Shown piece after piece: positions 1 through 8,903 of a DNA stretch of 19,421 bases (within the stretch, counting starts at the first letter, position 1; the number at the start of each line of letters is the position of its first letter). The stretch comes from Thermoplasmatota archaeon (GTDB taxonomy: Archaea; Thermoplasmatota; Thermoplasmata; GCA-020350865; JAUVCJ01): positions 1 through 19,421 of the forward strand of contig JAUVCJ010000017.1 of NCBI GenBank assembly GCA_030595765.1, read 5' to 3'. The notes beneath the pieces were generated by a model, which saw only the letters and a list, made by a program, of their open reading frames with translations, had not been told where the DNA came from and ran no database searches. The translations under genes and the position numbers were made by a program.

Positions 1-1
1 G

Positions 2-379
2 GTATACTACATTGGAGGCTTCTGGCTTCCATACTTGATACTCATTATCGGCATAATGGTCATACTTTTGGCTCTAATTCTTGTTCGGTCTGGAAAAAAT
101 AAGAAAAAAGATGATGAGCAAGATAGCGACTCGAAGGAGAATGTTGAGGATGAAAACCCAATCTCCAACGACGCCATCGGTGAAGAAGAGGAATATGTGA
201 ATGCCAACATTGAGAACGACATCCCAAATGATCAGGCATCAATCAATGAAGAAGGGTCATCAATTAGCGAGTCAGATAATTTCGAACCTGGTGAAACTAA
301 CAGCGATAATAAAGAGCACTTGAGCAATGATACCCAGGAAGGAGAACTACCCCCTCCGCCTCCACCACCAATGGGATAA
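2..379 (+). CDS. C-terminal fragment of a membrane-anchored protein (5' end outside window)
   Basis: The reading frame is open from the first bases of the window, so this is the 3' end of a longer gene and not a small gene starting at the in-frame TTG at 35. What remains is about 125 residues: one hydrophobic segment (from WLPYLILIIG to ILLALILVR, roughly residues 8-33 of the fragment), then a basic patch (GKNKKK), then a long acidic, Asn/Ser-rich tail without predicted fold that ends in a run of seven prolines and MG. A single C-terminal membrane helix followed by positive charges suggests an outside domain with a cytoplasmic tail, the same layout as the FN3 protein that follows. The extracellular part is not visible, so no function can be given. 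The organisation is clear; the identity is unknown. Confidence 0.7.
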   Translation, partial: VYYIGGFWLPYLILIIGIMVILLALILVRSGKNKKKDDEQDSDSKENVEDENPISNDAIGEEEEYVNANIENDIPNDQASINEEGSSISESDNFEPGETNSDNKEHLSNDTQEGELPPPPPPPMG

Positions 380-680
380 AGTCACGAAATGCCAAAACGC
401 CCAATCTAGCTTGGCTATACTTTCAATGCTAATTGTGTTAAAGGCATTTCTATAAACCCTTTGCTAAAACCCTTTCTATTATTGAACCAATAATCCTATT
501 ATATTCTATGCTGTAGATATTGATGGAAATGCTATTGAATTTGCGACCTCAAGCAGATGTAATAGTTCCAAGCTAATGCATTGATTCTATGCCCAGGTGG
601 AAAATCTTTAAAAGGGCCAGTGTATTGCCCATCCAAACCCTTGAACCAAAGGATTTACATTATCGACTGGAGTTGCAATA
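380..680. other. Intergenic region upstream of the FN3 protein gene
   Basis: About 300 bases of AT-rich sequence with no convincing coding frame and no RNA gene that I can recognise. It holds a TATA-like element near 606-614 (see separate entry) and a short purine-rich GGAG at 669-672, eight bases before the ATG at 681. I see no clear oligo-T terminator for the upstream gene. Confidence 0.5.
606..614 (+). promoter_or_regulatory. Candidate TATA box for the FN3 protein gene
   Basis: CTTTAAAAG lies about 70 bases upstream of the ATG at 681, which would put transcription start near 640 and leave a leader of about 40 bases containing the GGAG ribosome-binding site. This is inferred from archaeal promoter spacing; the motif is short and AT-rich surroundings make chance matches likely. 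Confidence 0.3.
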
Positions 681-3600
681 ATGAGCCGAAGAACAAAATT
701 AGTAACCATTGCCGCGACGATATGCCTATTATCTACATTGATCCCGACTTCTTCTGCTGGAGCATTCTTTGGTGTTTGGGGTATTATTGATCCCGCTATG
801 GATGGCACTCGCATACGAGTCGATGATAATCTCTACGGAAAGGTAACGTTCTGGCTTACAAATAATCCAAAAAATCCCGGAGAACCCCTCCTATATGCAG
901 ATGACTTGGACTCTATGGCTCTCGTGGGAGGTGTGATAACTACGTTCAACAAAGATGTTGGAAGTGGATGGACATGGGAAGACAAGGTATCCGTTTTTGC
1001 AGTTGAAGCTATGGTGCCGCATGACCTATCACCTTCTGGATTAAACTACACTGCATATTCATCCATGCTTTTCGACAGTGATGATAATATAAAGCAAACA
1101 CCAATGACCAGATTATTTGAGACCCCTAGGGCACACTTATTTGACTTTGGTTCCACCCCCCAACACATAAGCATCAACTGGACTGCGTTCCCAACAGAAT
1201 CAAACCCAACAGGCATTATACTTTATTATGCGATATTTAGATCCGCAGATGGAGGCCCATATGAGTGGATTGGAAATTCCACCGCTCACTCTGACGGCGC
1301 CGACATGGATTATGAGGATACCACCATCCAATTTGATGTGAACTATTCCTATCAGTTAGCCCCTGTAGCTCAAGGCATAGATTATACACAATCCACCGAC
1401 AGTGTATTTGAGAGCACCCTAAGGTCATGGTCATACTGGGGTCAGGCTGTAGAGCTCCCAGCAATTCCACCAAAAGTAACTTCAAGCACACCGGTTCAGG
1501 ATGGGGAGTTCGTATCTGCAAGTGCAGACATATCGCTTACATTCAACATACCATTAGACCTATCTACCGTCACCACCTCATCGGTACACCTAGATTGCTC
1601 TGGAAACCAGGTTTTGACAATTGGTTTCCCTAGCGCACAGGCAGTATTGATAGAACCCCAAAGCACCTTGCCTTTCGGGACAATTTGCAACCTAGTCCTC
1701 GATTCGACGATTATGAATCTGGAAGGAAGACACCTTGATGGAAATGGAGATGAGGTCGAAGGGGACAGTTATTACCTTAATTTCACAACGGAGCCAGCAG
1801 CCAACCAGACCATTGAACCAAACATGATATTAGACCTGGCTAGCGAAAGCAACACGGTCTCAAACAACGGCGAGGTAATGCTGACCTGGACTGCTCCACA
1901 GGAGAACTGGAACGACCCAACGAGCTCAAGACCCGCGGCGTCATACGAGGTTCGATACGCCACCACGGGACCAATCGATGATGATACAGCCTGGAACTCA
2001 GCCACCGCATTCCCAAATAGCCTAATACCAATGGCTCCAGGCCAACAAGAATCCCTGATTGTCACTGGCCTAACTGATCTTGAACACTGGTTTGCAATCA
2101 GATCAACAGATGACTACGGTAACTTCAACGGCTCTAATTCTGCCGGACCCACAATACCTAAAGACACCATTGCTCCATGTCTACCACAGAACTTCGCTGT
2201 CGACACCAATCCTATAGGCAATTCCATAAACATAACCTGGGATGCCTGTCCAGATACGGATATTGTACGCTATGATATAGAGAGAGCGGATTCGCCCCCT
2301 ATGTTCGTCCAGGTCGGGCAGATCTTGGCAGGAGATAACGAACACGCTGGTAGGGTTTACTTCATTGATAGCGGCCTTGTGGACGGCCAGAACTATTACT
2401 ATCAGGTTCGATCTTGCGATGAGGCTCCCAACTGCTCCCCCTGGACACCGTATATTTTTGGAACCCCTGAAGATATTGCTGCCCCTGCTCAACCACAGAA
2501 TCTAGTTGCTCATGCATTTTCAAATAGCCCGATTACCGACATCATCTGGGATCCAGTAACAACCCATGTAAGCCAATATGAGAACGAACCCATGAATGAC
2601 CTTAATGGCTATGATTTGTGGAGATCCTCAGGCGATGAGTCCAATTATGCACTTCTGGACACCGTAGAGCCAGGAATTACAAGCTACTATGATGATACCA
2701 CCGTTCCCGACACCACATATTTCTACAAAGTACAGGCATACGATGATGGTGTGCCCCCAAATTACTCCCCGTTCTCAACATCCATGAGTGTCCTGACCCC
2801 TGCGGTACCCCTCATCGAGAACTTACAGGTCGATGCCGTGCCACAGGAAACGTCCATGACGATCTCCTGGACACATGTTGAGCAGGCGATATGGGACGAC
2901 ATACAGATATATAACTTATCCAGAAGGGAAGATGGAACCCTAACATGGGAAGATATACTCCTGCCCTATAGTGGCGTTTCCATCGTTGAAGGCAGAGTGG
3001 TGTTCATTGACACTAACCTCGCTTCTGGCGCCAAATATTGGTATAAACTTCATTTCCTGGACGGATTGAATAACATATCTCCAACACCCATGGCAATTCA
3101 AAACACAACTGACGACGTATTGGGTCCAAAACCCCCAGTTAACTTGACGGTATCGGACACTGAGAAAGGCAATACGCTCTACCTAGTATGGGAGAGACCC
3201 ACTGAGAACGAAGATGGAAGCCCACTTGACATCGCGTTGCCTAGAGACGTTGCAGGGTACAGCATATTCAGATCTCCTAACCCAACTGCGGGAGAATTTG
3301 TATTGATTGTCAACGTCTCTGCGTCATCCACAAGCTACCTGGATCCGTCAGTAATAGACCTCACCACCTATTATTACAAAGTTGTTGCATTTGACAATTC
3401 CCTCACAAACAATCCTTCCAATGATTCAAACATAGCATCAGGATTCTCAACGGATCAAATGCCACCACCCTCCATCGATCAGCTGTCCACTGAGGTCATT
3501 CCTACCGGGAATTCGCTGTATGTTATGTGGTCTGACATAAACATAGATCCACAACGAGCGTATTATCAGCAGGATGTTTCGGTGTATGAGCTGCATTACA

Positions 3601-5816
3601 GGGCAAGTGGAGATGATTGGCAGGTCTTGGTCAATCAGACCACAGCCAAATTCGACCACATAGGCATTCAAATTAGATATCGCGTAGACGGCCTTGATGA
3701 TCTGCAGGACTACGAGTTCAGAGTTAGGGCGGCAGATGAGAGATTCCAATATAATGGATTCATGTCAACCTCTGGAACACCAGTAGACACAATTGGGCCT
3801 GGCATAGTCACTGACATCATGATCAACGACACCCAAGAAGGTAGGGAAGTCCTCATAACATGGCAAGCCCCAGAGTATAATGCAGCCCCTCACGATAATA
3901 TCCTACTTGATGACCTCATGTTCTACCGGATATATTGGAGCAACTCTGAAGACCCATACGCTATCAACCCAACCCAATTTATAGTTGTGGCTGGCACAGA
4001 TTCAAGCTATATGCATACACATCTAACAGATGGACAAAAGTACTACTACCAGCTTCTAGCATATGACGAAGGAAGCAACCCATCACCCATATCAATAGAA
4101 ACAAACTCAACCCCTACAAACATCAACCCACCACCATCCCCAACACAGTTTAGAGGGAATTCCACAGGAGATGGCACAGCTATTACGCTAGGATGGGTAG
4201 GAATCGACATCTCCGATATGTATGGTTTCAATGTGTATCGCAAAACATCTCCAACAGCCCTTTACGGCCAACCTATTAACGATGTGATCCTAGGGGCAGA
4301 CCAGACCGCATATATCGATGCAGATGTGAATGAAGGGACCACTTACTACTACATCGTCAAGTCCGTGGATACTAAACTTGCATTATCTCAGGCCTCGAAT
4401 GCCATCATCGTAAGCGCATTGGACACAATACTACCATTTGCCCCTAGTGGATTATTAGCCATGGACCCAGTGGAATCAAGCACTCTGAACATCTCTTGGA
4501 ACTCAGTACCGGATGCAACCTCCTATGAGGTCTACCGAACAACCTCAAGTGGGGCCGGATACATGCTCATTGGCGAGGTCTTGGCCAGCAGAACATATTT
4601 TGTAGACAACCAGGTCATTGATGGCTTGAAGTATTACTATGCAATTCAAACTCTGGACACGGCTACAACTCCAAATAGGTCTCCGTACTCTACCGAGATC
4701 AACTTCACACTTGTAAATCCACTGCCACGCCTTACCTACGTGGATGTTGGGCCAAAGAAGGGTCTAATGGGTGATTCATACAACTTCACAGTGATCTACT
4801 CAGATGCAGATGCAGACCAGAACCCACTTCTCACCGTTCTTCTGGATGGATTGAACTTTACGCTTTACCCAGGAGCATGGCTGACCGTTGATGGCACTCT
4901 TGTCACTGGGCGCAGGTACTACAGGGTTTTGCAAGGTGTTGATATTGAGAATGGACCAACACACCTCGGAAGCCACAGCTACAGCATCACAGCCTATGAT
5001 GGTAGCAACTGGATAATCACCGATGAGTACTCATTCTATGTGAATGCCAAACCCACGCTCAGCGATGTGAATGTCAATCCCAGCAGGGGAGGGACAGACA
5101 CACTGTTCAAGATAAAGGTGGTTTATACCGATGCTGACAAACACCCACCAAACTTCATTCTATGCCATATTGATGGAGATGAGATTGGTGTCAATCTCGA
5201 GCGAGATCTTTCCACCAGCAACCCGATATTATCCGATAATGACTACAGCAATGGTGAAGCATTCTTTTTCACCACTACCCTCACTGGTGGCTCTCACTCA
5301 TTCTGGCTTGAAGCAAACGACGGCTACGAGACTGTAAGGTACCCAGGTATTGGTTTTGGATATTATCCCAATGTGACCATGGGCGACACAACAGACGACC
5401 CGATCATCTGGGATATCCTCCTGAAGTGGGGAGAACCATTCGGCCTGGATATGCTCACTACAGGAGCAATAACCATCCTGATCATCCTGATACTGGCTTT
5501 ACTCATCATACTCGCAGTTGGAATGCGCCGGAGGGTTAGAATTTCAGAGCGGCCTGTAATAGTACAGCAGCAGACATTGATTAGCACCATGCCTGCCACC
5601 ACCGCCATGATGCCGCCCCCAAGGACGCCAACGGTGCCTATAGCACCAGTAAAGCCACCTGCGCCGGCACATCAGCGTCCCTCCGAACCAAAAGAGGGCT
5701 CGGACAAGACCATGGCCAAATGCCCAGGGTGCTCTCATTTGAACGCAGTCATGACCAAAACTCGTCCTTATGAATTCAATTGCGAAAACTGTGGCGCCGA
5801 GCTCAGACTCAGTTGA
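681..5816 (+). CDS. Large FN3-repeat surface protein with C-terminal membrane anchor and zinc ribbon
   Basis: This is a 1711-residue protein of unknown function. It begins with a signal peptide (MSRR, then a hydrophobic stretch to about residue 28 ending SSAGA). Residues ~163-250 look like a fibronectin III domain and ~262-370 like a bacterial Ig-like domain (STPVQDGEFVSASADISLTF). From ~380 to ~1350 follow about nine more FN3 domains of 90-110 residues, with recurring W near strand B, an ISW/ITW motif and YYYxVxAxD near strand F. Two Ig/PKD-like domains follow (~1350-1455 and ~1460-1560, each with a YSDADAD/YTDADK motif). A membrane helix lies at ~1590-1615, followed by RRRVR, a Pro-rich linker and a Cys4 zinc ribbon (CPGC and CENCG, ~1681-1708). 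The topology suggests an extracellular adhesive or structural stalk with a cytoplasmic zinc ribbon. The start is supported by GGAG at 669-672. The ligand is not predictable. Confidence 0.85.
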   Translation: MSRRTKLVTIAATICLLSTLIPTSSAGAFFGVWGIIDPAMDGTRIRVDDNLYGKVTFWLTNNPKNPGEPLLYADDLDSMALVGGVITTFNKDVGSGWTWEDKVSVFAVEAMVPHDLSPSGLNYTAYSSMLFDSDDNIKQTPMTRLFETPRAHLFDFGSTPQHISINWTAFPTESNPTGIILYYAIFRSADGGPYEWIGNSTAHSDGADMDYEDTTIQFDVNYSYQLAPVAQGIDYTQSTDSVFESTLRSWSYWGQAVELPAIPPKVTSSTPVQDGEFVSASADISLTFNIPLDLSTVTTSSVHLDCSGNQVLTIGFPSAQAVLIEPQSTLPFGTICNLVLDSTIMNLEGRHLDGNGDEVEGDSYYLNFTTEPAANQTIEPNMILDLASESNTVSNNGEVMLTWTAPQENWNDPTSSRPAASYEVRYATTGPIDDDTAWNSATAFPNSLIPMAPGQQESLIVTGLTDLEHWFAIRSTDDYGNFNGSNSAGPTIPKDTIAPCLPQNFAVDTNPIGNSINITWDACPDTDIVRYDIERADSPPMFVQVGQILAGDNEHAGRVYFIDSGLVDGQNYYYQVRSCDEAPNCSPWTPYIFGTPEDIAAPAQPQNLVAHAFSNSPITDIIWDPVTTHVSQYENEPMNDLNGYDLWRSSGDESNYALLDTVEPGITSYYDDTTVPDTTYFYKVQAYDDGVPPNYSPFSTSMSVLTPAVPLIENLQVDAVPQETSMTISWTHVEQAIWDDIQIYNLSRREDGTLTWEDILLPYSGVSIVEGRVVFIDTNLASGAKYWYKLHFLDGLNNISPTPMAIQNTTDDVLGPKPPVNLTVSDTEKGNTLYLVWERPTENEDGSPLDIALPRDVAGYSIFRSPNPTAGEFVLIVNVSASSTSYLDPSVIDLTTYYYKVVAFDNSLTNNPSNDSNIASGFSTDQMPPPSIDQLSTEVIPTGNSLYVMWSDINIDPQRAYYQQDVSVYELHYRASGDDWQVLVNQTTAKFDHIGIQIRYRVDGLDDLQDYEFRVRAADERFQYNGFMSTSGTPVDTIGPGIVTDIMINDTQEGREVLITWQAPEYNAAPHDNILLDDLMFYRIYWSNSEDPYAINPTQFIVVAGTDSSYMHTHLTDGQKYYYQLLAYDEGSNPSPISIETNSTPTNINPPPSPTQFRGNSTGDGTAITLGWVGIDISDMYGFNVYRKTSPTALYGQPINDVILGADQTAYIDADVNEGTTYYYIVKSVDTKLALSQASNAIIVSALDTILPFAPSGLLAMDPVESSTLNISWNSVPDATSYEVYRTTSSGAGYMLIGEVLASRTYFVDNQVIDGLKYYYAIQTLDTATTPNRSPYSTEINFTLVNPLPRLTYVDVGPKKGLMGDSYNFTVIYSDADADQNPLLTVLLDGLNFTLYPGAWLTVDGTLVTGRRYYRVLQGVDIENGPTHLGSHSYSITAYDGSNWIITDEYSFYVNAKPTLSDVNVNPSRGGTDTLFKIKVVYTDADKHPPNFILCHIDGDEIGVNLERDLSTSNPILSDNDYSNGEAFFFTTTLTGGSHSFWLEANDGYETVRYPGIGFGYYPNVTMGDTTDDPIIWDILLKWGEPFGLDMLTTGAITILIILILALLIILAVGMRRRVRISERPVIVQQQTLISTMPATTAMMPPPRTPTVPIAPVKPPAPAHQRPSEPKEGSDKTMAKCPGCSHLNAVMTKTRPYEFNCENCGAELRLS

Positions 5817-5851
5817 GAGGCTGTTTAGAGCCTGTGATGACTAGATCCCTT

Positions 5852-5855
5852 GGAG
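5852..5855 (+). promoter_or_regulatory. Ribosome-binding site that favours ATG 5862 for the UbiD gene
   Basis: GGAG ends six bases before ATG 5862 and overlaps the upstream TTG at 5850, so it can only serve the ATG. The resulting N-terminus (MPHKTLGNYLELLE) also matches the usual UbiD start better. Confidence 0.55.
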
Positions 5856-5861
5856 AATGTC

Positions 5862-7868
5862 ATGCCCCACAAAACGCTTGGGAACTATTTGGAACTGCTC
5901 GAATCCAGGGGTCTGCTTCACAGAGTAAAGTGCCAGGTAGATCCAGTCCTCGAAATCGCCGCCATTACAGACAGGATATCAAAGGCCAATGGCTCAGCGC
6001 TTTTCTTTGAGAATGTGAAAGGATCAGCCTACCCTGTATTGACCAATGCTCTTGGAAGTTTTGAAAGGATCCAACTGGCCTTGGGCAGAGATGACATGGA
6101 GGCCGTTGGGATAGAGCTTGCCTCATTTCTCAACCCAAAGGCGATATCCAGCATGGATGAGGCTGCAAAATCGATTAGGCTTCTAAAAGGCCTTCTATCA
6201 TTCCCTCCTCGCCATGTGGGGAACGGCTCAGTACAGCAAGTAGTGGACATGGAACCGGACATGCTAGATATCCCATCGCTAAAATGCTGGCCAAAAGACG
6301 GAGGGAGGTTTCTGACACTCCCACTGGTCATAACCAAGGATCCGCAAACCGGTCAGAGGAATGTTGGTGTTTACAGGATGCAGATATATGGTTCTAGAAC
6401 CGCTGGCATCCATTGGCATGTTCACAAACACGGGGCTGCGCACTTTAGGCGTGCTGAACAGATGGGAGTGCCACTGGAAGTAGCTGTTGTGCTCGGTTGC
6501 GACCCATCAATTGCATTCTCTGCAATATGCCCACTACCAGAGGGATTTGACGAGTTTATGTTCGCAGGCTTTCTCAGAGGGCGCGGAATAAGGTTGACAC
6601 GGTGCAAGACTGTGGACCTTGACGTTCCTGCAGACTCTGAGTTTGTGCTTGAGGGAGTTGTTAACCCAGGCGAAAGAAAGATCGAGGGCCCTTTTGGTGA
6701 TCACCTTGGCCATTACTCCCTGGAGGAACCATTCCCAGTGTTTCATTTAAAAGCATTGACCAGAAGAAAAAAGCCAGTCTACTGGGCAAGCGTGGTAGGC
6801 AGACCCCCCATGGAAGATGGCCACATCGGAAAAGCTATCGAAAAGATATTCACCCCCCTTATAAGATTCAATTTGCCGGAATTGACTGCTCTGAACATGC
6901 CTCTTGAGACTGGATTCCATAATCTAGTCATTGCCAGCTTCAATCCGTCGCATCCCGGCCATGCCAAGAAGGTCATGTGCGGGCTCTGGGGGATGGGAAT
7001 GATGTCGCTTGCCAAGTGTATCATAACTGTGAGACCAGATGTTGATACCAACAACCCCAGAGCTGCTCTGGAGGCTGTGCTATCAAGGACTGACCTTAAC
7101 CAAGACATGGTCATTATGCAAGATGCTCCGGTTGATACCCTAGATGTGTCCTCCCCTGTCCTGAACCTTGGCTCAAAACTGGGTCTGGATGCAACAGGAC
7201 CGGAATTAAAACCACTTGAAGCCGTGGAGACATCTGCAATACTTGAGAAATTCACATCGATAGAAAATAACATCACACCAAGTGAGAAGAACACCACATC
7301 AAGCGAGAAAAACATCACACCAAGTGAGAAGAACACCACATCAAGCGAGAAGAACATCACACCATGTGAGAAGAACACCACATCAAGCGAGAAGAACATC
7401 ACACCAAGTGAGAAGAACATCACACCAAGTGAGAAGAGCATCACATTAAGAGAGAAGAACAACCCGACAATAACAGAGGGATCCAGTCCCATCAAAGGTC
7501 TTCTTGTTGTTTCCATCAATAAAAAGAGCCCTAGCCAGGGGCGAGAACTCATCAGAAGCCTATGGGAGCTTGAAGAAACCAAAGGTGTGAGAGCCATAGT
7601 CGTTCTGGACGATGATGTGAACATAGCTGACAATAGCCAACTACTTTGGGCTATCTTCAACCGATTCGACCCGGCAAGAGACTTGATGATAGAGAATGCG
7701 GTGCCAGTGGACGGAAGGCCATTAATGAAATTTGGTTGGAGGTTCGGGATCGATGCCACCAGCAAGAGCCCTGAGGAAGGGTACATGCGTAAATGGCCTG
7801 GCACCATTGAAATCAATGAAGATACTGCAAAACTCGTGGATTCTAGATGGAGTGAGTATGGGTTCTAA
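5862..7868 (+). CDS. mqnL: UbiD-family decarboxylase, probably menaquinone (futalosine route) MqnL, with repeat insert
   Basis: This is a prenyl-FMN-dependent (de)carboxylase of the UbiD family. Next to mqnP, mqnE and mqnA it most likely decarboxylates prenylated 1,4-dihydroxy-6-naphthoate. The start is taken at ATG 5862 (668 aa), with GGAG at 5852-5855 six bases upstream; a TTG at 5850 is the alternative. Family landmarks are NVGVYRMQ with R172, HWHVHKHGAAHFRR (cofactor/metal region) and EGPFGDH with E275 and D280, matching the Arg/Glu/acid catalytic set of UbiD enzymes. The C-terminal alpha/beta module seems to occur twice (about 393-445 and 584-635, both with DV...N, R.D...D, PVD and a GLDAT/GIDAT motif). 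Between the copies lies a 63-residue tandem repeat (NITPSEK/NTTSSEK, residues ~470-532). Without it the protein would be ~605 aa. The gene lies 45 nt after the FN3 gene. Family assignment is firm; the exact substrate is inferred from context. Confidence 0.88.
   Translation: MPHKTLGNYLELLESRGLLHRVKCQVDPVLEIAAITDRISKANGSALFFENVKGSAYPVLTNALGSFERIQLALGRDDMEAVGIELASFLNPKAISSMDEAAKSIRLLKGLLSFPPRHVGNGSVQQVVDMEPDMLDIPSLKCWPKDGGRFLTLPLVITKDPQTGQRNVGVYRMQIYGSRTAGIHWHVHKHGAAHFRRAEQMGVPLEVAVVLGCDPSIAFSAICPLPEGFDEFMFAGFLRGRGIRLTRCKTVDLDVPADSEFVLEGVVNPGERKIEGPFGDHLGHYSLEEPFPVFHLKALTRRKKPVYWASVVGRPPMEDGHIGKAIEKIFTPLIRFNLPELTALNMPLETGFHNLVIASFNPSHPGHAKKVMCGLWGMGMMSLAKCIITVRPDVDTNNPRAALEAVLSRTDLNQDMVIMQDAPVDTLDVSSPVLNLGSKLGLDATGPELKPLEAVETSAILEKFTSIENNITPSEKNTTSSEKNITPSEKNTTSSEKNITPCEKNTTSSEKNITPSEKNITPSEKSITLREKNNPTITEGSSPIKGLLVVSINKKSPSQGRELIRSLWELEETKGVRAIVVLDDDVNIADNSQLLWAIFNRFDPARDLMIENAVPVDGRPLMKFGWRFGIDATSKSPEEGYMRKWPGTIEINEDTAKLVDSRWSEYGF
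7269..7457 (+). repeat. Nine in-frame 21-bp tandem units inside the UbiD gene
   Basis: Nine contiguous 21-bp units encode the heptapeptides NITPSEK and NTTSSEK (one NITPCEK, the last SITLREK). The first six units alternate between the two types, so the array is partly a 42-bp dimer repeat; units 7 and 8 are identical. The divergence of the last unit is typical of an array edge. The encoded segment is hydrophilic and probably disordered. Confidence 0.95.
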
Positions 7869-7980
7869 AAATGAAGAAAAAGAAACTGAAAGTAGGGTTG
7901 GAGTCAATTGAAAAGAAAAACTACCCAGAAGCCAGAGATTAAATGAAAAGATTGAAAGAAAGGAATGGAAAGACAAATTC

Positions 7981-7987
7981 AGGGTGA
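7981..7987 (+). promoter_or_regulatory. Ribosome-binding site deciding the mqnP start
   Basis: AGGGTGA resembles the archaeal GGAGGTGA SD and ends seven bases before ATG 7995. It lies inside the frame of the longer candidate starting at 7965, arguing for the shorter protein. Confidence 0.6.
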
Positions 7988-7994
7988 TTTTGAA

Positions 7995-8861
7995 ATGCCA
8001 GATATAAACACTTGGCTGAGATTTCTGAAGTTCGAGCATTCCATGCTGGCTCTTCCGTTCATATATGCTGGAGCCATCCTAGCTTATGGACAAGGCCATT
8101 CGCTTAATCTAGCTGTGTTGGCTCTTATCACCCTTGCTGCGACTGGTGCAAGAACATGCGCAATGAGCCTGAACAGGCTAATAGACAGAAAGATAGATGC
8201 TCTCAATCCGAGGACAAATAGAAGGGCGATGCCTCTGGGACTGATTACCAGAAATGATGCCGCATTGTTGGCAATCGCCGGGTTTATCCTTTTAATAGCG
8301 TGCTCAGCAATGCTTAATCCATTGTGCCTTGCTTTAAGCCCTTTGATTCTACCTCCCCTGGTCTTATACCCATATCTAAAACGCTACACTCATTTGTCCC
8401 ACCTGTTCCTCGGGGCGATACTGGCTCTAGGCCCAATAGGGGGGTATCTCGCTGTAATCGGAACTTTAGACCTCCCAAATATGACTGGAGCACTGGTGCT
8501 TGCTGGTGGCATGATGATGTGGGTGTCTGGTTTTGATGTACAGTATGCAATAAAAGACATGCGCTTTGACAGAGAACATGGACTCCATTCTATTCCTGCA
8601 AGGTTCGGTAGAAAAAGGGCATTATTTACATCATTATTAATGCATTTAACTTTTTTAATTTCTTTACTTTTTTTACATTTATGGATGAATTTCACACCTT
8701 TTTTGCTTATTATTCCAACCACCATAGGTTTCATTCTTGCACTTGAGCAAAAAACACCTGGCCACAAGAAACTATGTTCCAAGGAAAATGGGCTCTTTGC
8801 AAACAACATGATCATTGGATGGCTAGTACTATTATGGCTGTACCTTGGCACAACCCTATAA
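7995..8861 (+). CDS. mqnP: UbiA-family prenyltransferase, probably MqnP
   Basis: This is a membrane prenyltransferase of the UbiA family, 288 aa from ATG 7995. Both Mg-diphosphate motifs are visible: NRLIDRKID (N60, D64, D68) and DVQYAIKDMRFDREHGLHS (D188, D192 in the canonical part), separated by several hydrophobic helices; about eight or nine membrane segments are expected. The YA.(K/Q)D..FDR..GLHS(I/V)P pattern is that of the group found with futalosine-pathway genes, so the likely reaction is attachment of a polyprenyl chain to dihydroxynaphthoate in menaquinone synthesis. The start at 7995 is preferred over ATG 7965 because AGGGTGA (7981-7987) lies seven bases before it, while the earlier ATG has only a purine run touching it. 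The gene is 126 nt after the UbiD gene and 42 nt before the amidohydrolase. Other UbiA roles, such as ether-lipid synthesis, are less likely here. Confidence 0.87.
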   Translation: MPDINTWLRFLKFEHSMLALPFIYAGAILAYGQGHSLNLAVLALITLAATGARTCAMSLNRLIDRKIDALNPRTNRRAMPLGLITRNDAALLAIAGFILLIACSAMLNPLCLALSPLILPPLVLYPYLKRYTHLSHLFLGAILALGPIGGYLAVIGTLDLPNMTGALVLAGGMMMWVSGFDVQYAIKDMRFDREHGLHSIPARFGRKRALFTSLLMHLTFLISLLFLHLWMNFTPFLLIIPTTIGFILALEQKTPGHKKLCSKENGLFANNMIIGWLVLLWLYLGTTL

Positions 8862-8903
8862 TATGGCAAAACAGATAGTCCACTCCATAATTGGTGGCGC
8901 AGC

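Noticed and set aside
35..379. A complete 114-residue small membrane protein starting at TTG 35
   Set aside because: The frame is open to the window edge and the hydrophobic helix begins before the TTG, so this is the end of a longer gene.
7269..7457. N-glycosylation sequons (NIT, NTT) in the UbiD repeat as a sign of export
   Set aside because: The host protein is a cytoplasmic enzyme without a signal peptide; the motif is a by-product of the repeat.
6779..7816. Long open frame of about 345 codons on the minus strand opposite the UbiD gene
   Set aside because: It is the antisense of a strongly supported enzyme, and the 21-bp array (a multiple of 3) keeps the opposite frame open. No homology-like features are visible.
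7871..7942. 23-codon Lys-rich frame between mqnL and mqnP
   Set aside because: It is very short, has no ribosome-binding site, and its composition matches the AT-rich spacer. It cannot be supported as a gene.
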